In this document: positions 7,253 to 9,382 of the stretch, piece by piece
Position numbering within the stretch: the first letter of the stretch is position 1
How the letters are laid out: every line of letters begins with the position of its first letter
Origin: Niveispirillum sp.
GTDB taxonomy: Bacteria > Pseudomonadota > Alphaproteobacteria > Azospirillales > Azospirillaceae
DNA length: 9,382 nt
Assembly: GCA_016463045.1 (NCBI GenBank)
Contig: JAEMSB010000135.1
Span: 1-9,382, forward strand
Direction: 5' to 3'
Made by a program: the position numbers and the translations under genes
The notes under the pieces: generated by a model
Databases searched by the model: none
What the model saw: only the letters and a program-made list of their open reading frames with translations
Told to the model about the DNA's origin: nothing

Positions 7253-9382
7253 TCAGAACTTCGCCCGCAGGCCGACATAGTAGGAACGGCCAACCGCGTC
7301 ATAGACGGCGACATCGGTGCTGTTCTGCGAACTGGCCACGATGGGCAGGCCGCGGTCGAACAGGTTGGTGACGCCGGCACGCAGTTCGATGCTCTCATTG
7401 ACCCGGACATTGCCGAACAGATCGAACAGGTTATAGGCCGGTACGCCGCGCGACGGGTTGGTGGGCGTGGTCACCGCCGTCACGTCGTCCATCGGCCCCT
7501 GATACCGCCAGCGCAGGCCGACGCCGAACAGGTCGGAGCGGTAGCCGACGGTCGTCAGCGCCTTCCAGCGCGGCAGGGCGCGGCCCAGCGTGCTGGTATT
7601 CACATAATCCTGGAAGGCGCTGCCGGGCAGGGTCTGGATATTATAGTGGTTCACCCAGCCAATGACGGGCGTGACATAGATCTCGGCACTGGGATCACCG
7701 ACATCGGCACCGATATCCGACAGGCTGGCCGACCAGTTGATCTGCACATCGATACCGTCGGTCTCCAGCCCGCCTAGGTTCAGGAAGGGCAGGCTGACAT
7801 CCTGCAACTGGCCCTGCGCATCGCGGGTCAGCAGTTGGCAGAATTCGTTCGTCGCGGCATAGGTGGGGTTGGAACCGTCGAGATTATAGCACTTGGACAG
7901 GGTGGTGAGGCCCGGCACGCCGGAGATCACTTCCTTGATCTTGATGTTGTAATAATCGACGGAGATGGTGGTGCCGCCATACCACGGGCTATCGCCCGGC
8001 ACAGTCAGCACGGTGCCAATATTGAACGTGTCGGCCTTTTCCGGGGTCAGGCCCAGATTGCCGCGGATGGTGCCGCCGGTTGCCGTGGTGGGGAAAGTGT
8101 AGGTATCGATGACGTTGGCCGGTACGCCCTGCGCGATGCAAAGCGCGCGGACCTGTGCCCCGCCGGTGCCCGTGCGGGCGATGGAGCGCACGTCGCAGGG
8201 ATCACCGACAGAGGCCGGCGGCGTGCCGAACTGCACCTGCGTGCCCGTCGGTGGAGAGAACAGCTCCCCGATATTCGGCGCACGCACTGCGCGCTGATAC
8301 GATCCGCGCAGCATCAGCGCTTCAACGGGCTTCCAGCGCATGTCACCTTCATAGGATTTGACGCTGCCCGTGGTGGAATAGTCGGACTAGCGGGCGGCGG
8401 CACCGATGGCCAGTTCCTCTGCGAACTCCGCCCCGCTGATCAGCGGGATATCCACCTGACCGGCAATTTCCTTCAGGTTGATATTGCCGCGTGCCGACGC
8501 GGAACCTGTCACCGCCTCAATATTCTGGGCGGCCAGATCGCTGTCGGGCGTAAAACGGTAAGTGTTTCGGCGGTAGGAGGCGAGCAGCGCCACCTGCAAC
8601 GGACCGGCGGGCAGTTCGACCACGGGACCGGACAATTGCCCCTGTACCTGGCTCTGGGTCAGCTTTTCCGTGCTGAGCGCCGTCTTGGTCATATAGGTTT
8701 TGCAAGCGTCGGAGATGCGGGTGGAGTTGCTGATCCCGAACGGGTTGAACCCGCCAGCGCACAGCGAATTACCGCCATCCGCAGCGTTCAGCAGGTTCTG
8801 CACCTTGCTTTTCACGACGGCATTGTACAGCGCCTGATCATGCAGGCTTTCGTCATAGGAGCTGTAGAGATCCCATTTCCAGCTGCCGGCCAGATCGCCT
8901 TTCAGGCCCAGGGCAAACTGGCTGACCTTATACTGTTCGTCCCAGTTCTTGTCGGCGATGCCGACATAGCGACCGTTCCAGGTGAAGGGTGCATTGGGAT
9001 TGGGGCGTGACGCCAGGATGGCGCGCAGGTCGGCGGGGATGAAGGGATTGGTGGTGGGGATGGTGGTCAGATTGCCGATCTGGGTCAGGCTGCCGCCGCT
9101 TTCCGTGTTCACGACGCTGTCGACATACATGAACTGGCCATAGGCCGTGACACCTTCGGCCACTTCATAATCGAAAGAACCAAAGGCGGTCTTGCGTTCC
9201 AGGGAGTTCTGGAACTGCACCTGTTGGCCCACGGGCATACGGACATTGCCGGCAATGATGGCATAGCCATTGTCCGTCGGACCCTTGTAGTTCAGGGCGC
9301 CCGTCTGCACGAACAGCGAACCGTCATTGTTGAAGCCCAGGTTCAGCGTGCGGCCCACGGTGGAGGTGACGCCATATTTGGC
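7253..9382 (-). pseudogene. TonB-dependent receptor, 5' end outside window, interrupted by an in-frame amber codon
   Basis: The reverse frame is open from the right edge for 331 codons, meets TAG at 8387-8389, then continues in the same frame for 377 codons to a TGA at 7253-7255. Both halves are typical receptor barrel. The upstream half has NPFIPADLRAILASRPNPNAPF, SLCAGGFNPFGIS and GPLQVALLASYRRNTYRF. The downstream half has LMLRGSYQRAVRAPNIGELF, VTNLFDRGLPIV and a terminal YYVGLRAKF. The stop falls inside a conserved barrel strand read as AAR-stop-SDYSTTGS, where relatives usually have a tyrosine (RYSDYS), so one base change explains it. Paired loop cysteines (DPCD...ALCIAQG, SKCYNL...EFCQLL, SLCAGG...DACKTY) resemble the disulfide-bearing loops of the large alphaproteobacterial oligosaccharide receptors. 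Signal peptide, TonB box and plug lie beyond the window. A truncated product would lack half its barrel and the C-terminal assembly signal, so it should not function unless the stop is read through or is an error. Confidence 0.85.
8387..8389 (-). other. In-frame amber (TAG) codon inside the second receptor
   Basis: The frame on either side is identical and both sides keep family-consistent sequence, so no insertion or deletion is involved. A tyrosine codon (TAC or TAT) to TAG needs only one third-position substitution, seen as C at forward position 8387. An ATG 15 codons downstream (8341) has a GAAGG-like sequence just before it, but restart there would make only a barrel fragment without a signal peptide. 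Confidence 0.85.

Noticed and set aside
7253..8341. Reading the downstream half of the second receptor as an independent gene starting at ATG 8341
   Set aside because: It begins mid-barrel without signal peptide, TonB box or plug, and is in frame with the upstream half across a single stop. It is one interrupted gene.
7835..9010. 391-codon open frame on the forward strand across the second receptor
   Set aside because: It runs antisense to conserved receptor barrel sequence and has no motif of its own. Its openness reflects the codon bias of the reverse gene.

Overview
The window looks like a carbohydrate-utilisation locus from a high-GC Gram-negative bacterium. The best fit is an alphaproteobacterium of the Sphingomonadales, Caulobacterales or Niveispirillum/Azospirillum type. 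This rests on GC-rich third codon positions, two large TonB-dependent outer-membrane receptors (TBDRs) with alphaproteobacterial sequence style, a NodD-like LysR regulator and a GH106 alpha-L-rhamnosidase. The genus cannot be fixed from the sequence alone.

Layout. The left edge (1-188) holds the C-terminal tail of a membrane protein whose body lies outside the window. Eleven bases after its start-of-stop region begins an exported glycoside hydrolase of family GH106 (199-3597), a predicted alpha-L-rhamnosidase. It is followed 35 bases later by a complete LysR-type regulator closely resembling rhizobial NodD (3633-4553). A 336-base gene-free leader with several hairpins (4554-4889) precedes a complete TBDR (4890-7190). 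All of these read rightward. A perfect 12-bp inverted repeat (7217-7245) closes the convergent junction with a second, leftward TBDR (7253-9382). That second TBDR runs off the right edge and carries an in-frame amber codon at 8387-8389, so it is a pseudogene or holds a sequence error.

How the parts fit together (inference). A rhamnose-containing glycan or glycoside would cross the outer membrane through the TBDR. The periplasmic GH106 enzyme would trim its alpha-L-rhamnosyl groups. The edge membrane protein could belong to the same transcription unit, possibly as an inner-membrane component. The NodD-like LysR protein would sense an inducer and control the unit. NodD proteins classically respond to flavonoids, and alpha-L-rhamnosidases can act on flavonoid rhamnosides, so a plant flavonoid-glycoside locus is an attractive but unproven reading. 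Pectic rhamnan or bacterial exopolysaccharide are alternatives. I found no RNA genes, CRISPR arrays, insertion sequences or recognisable riboswitch class.
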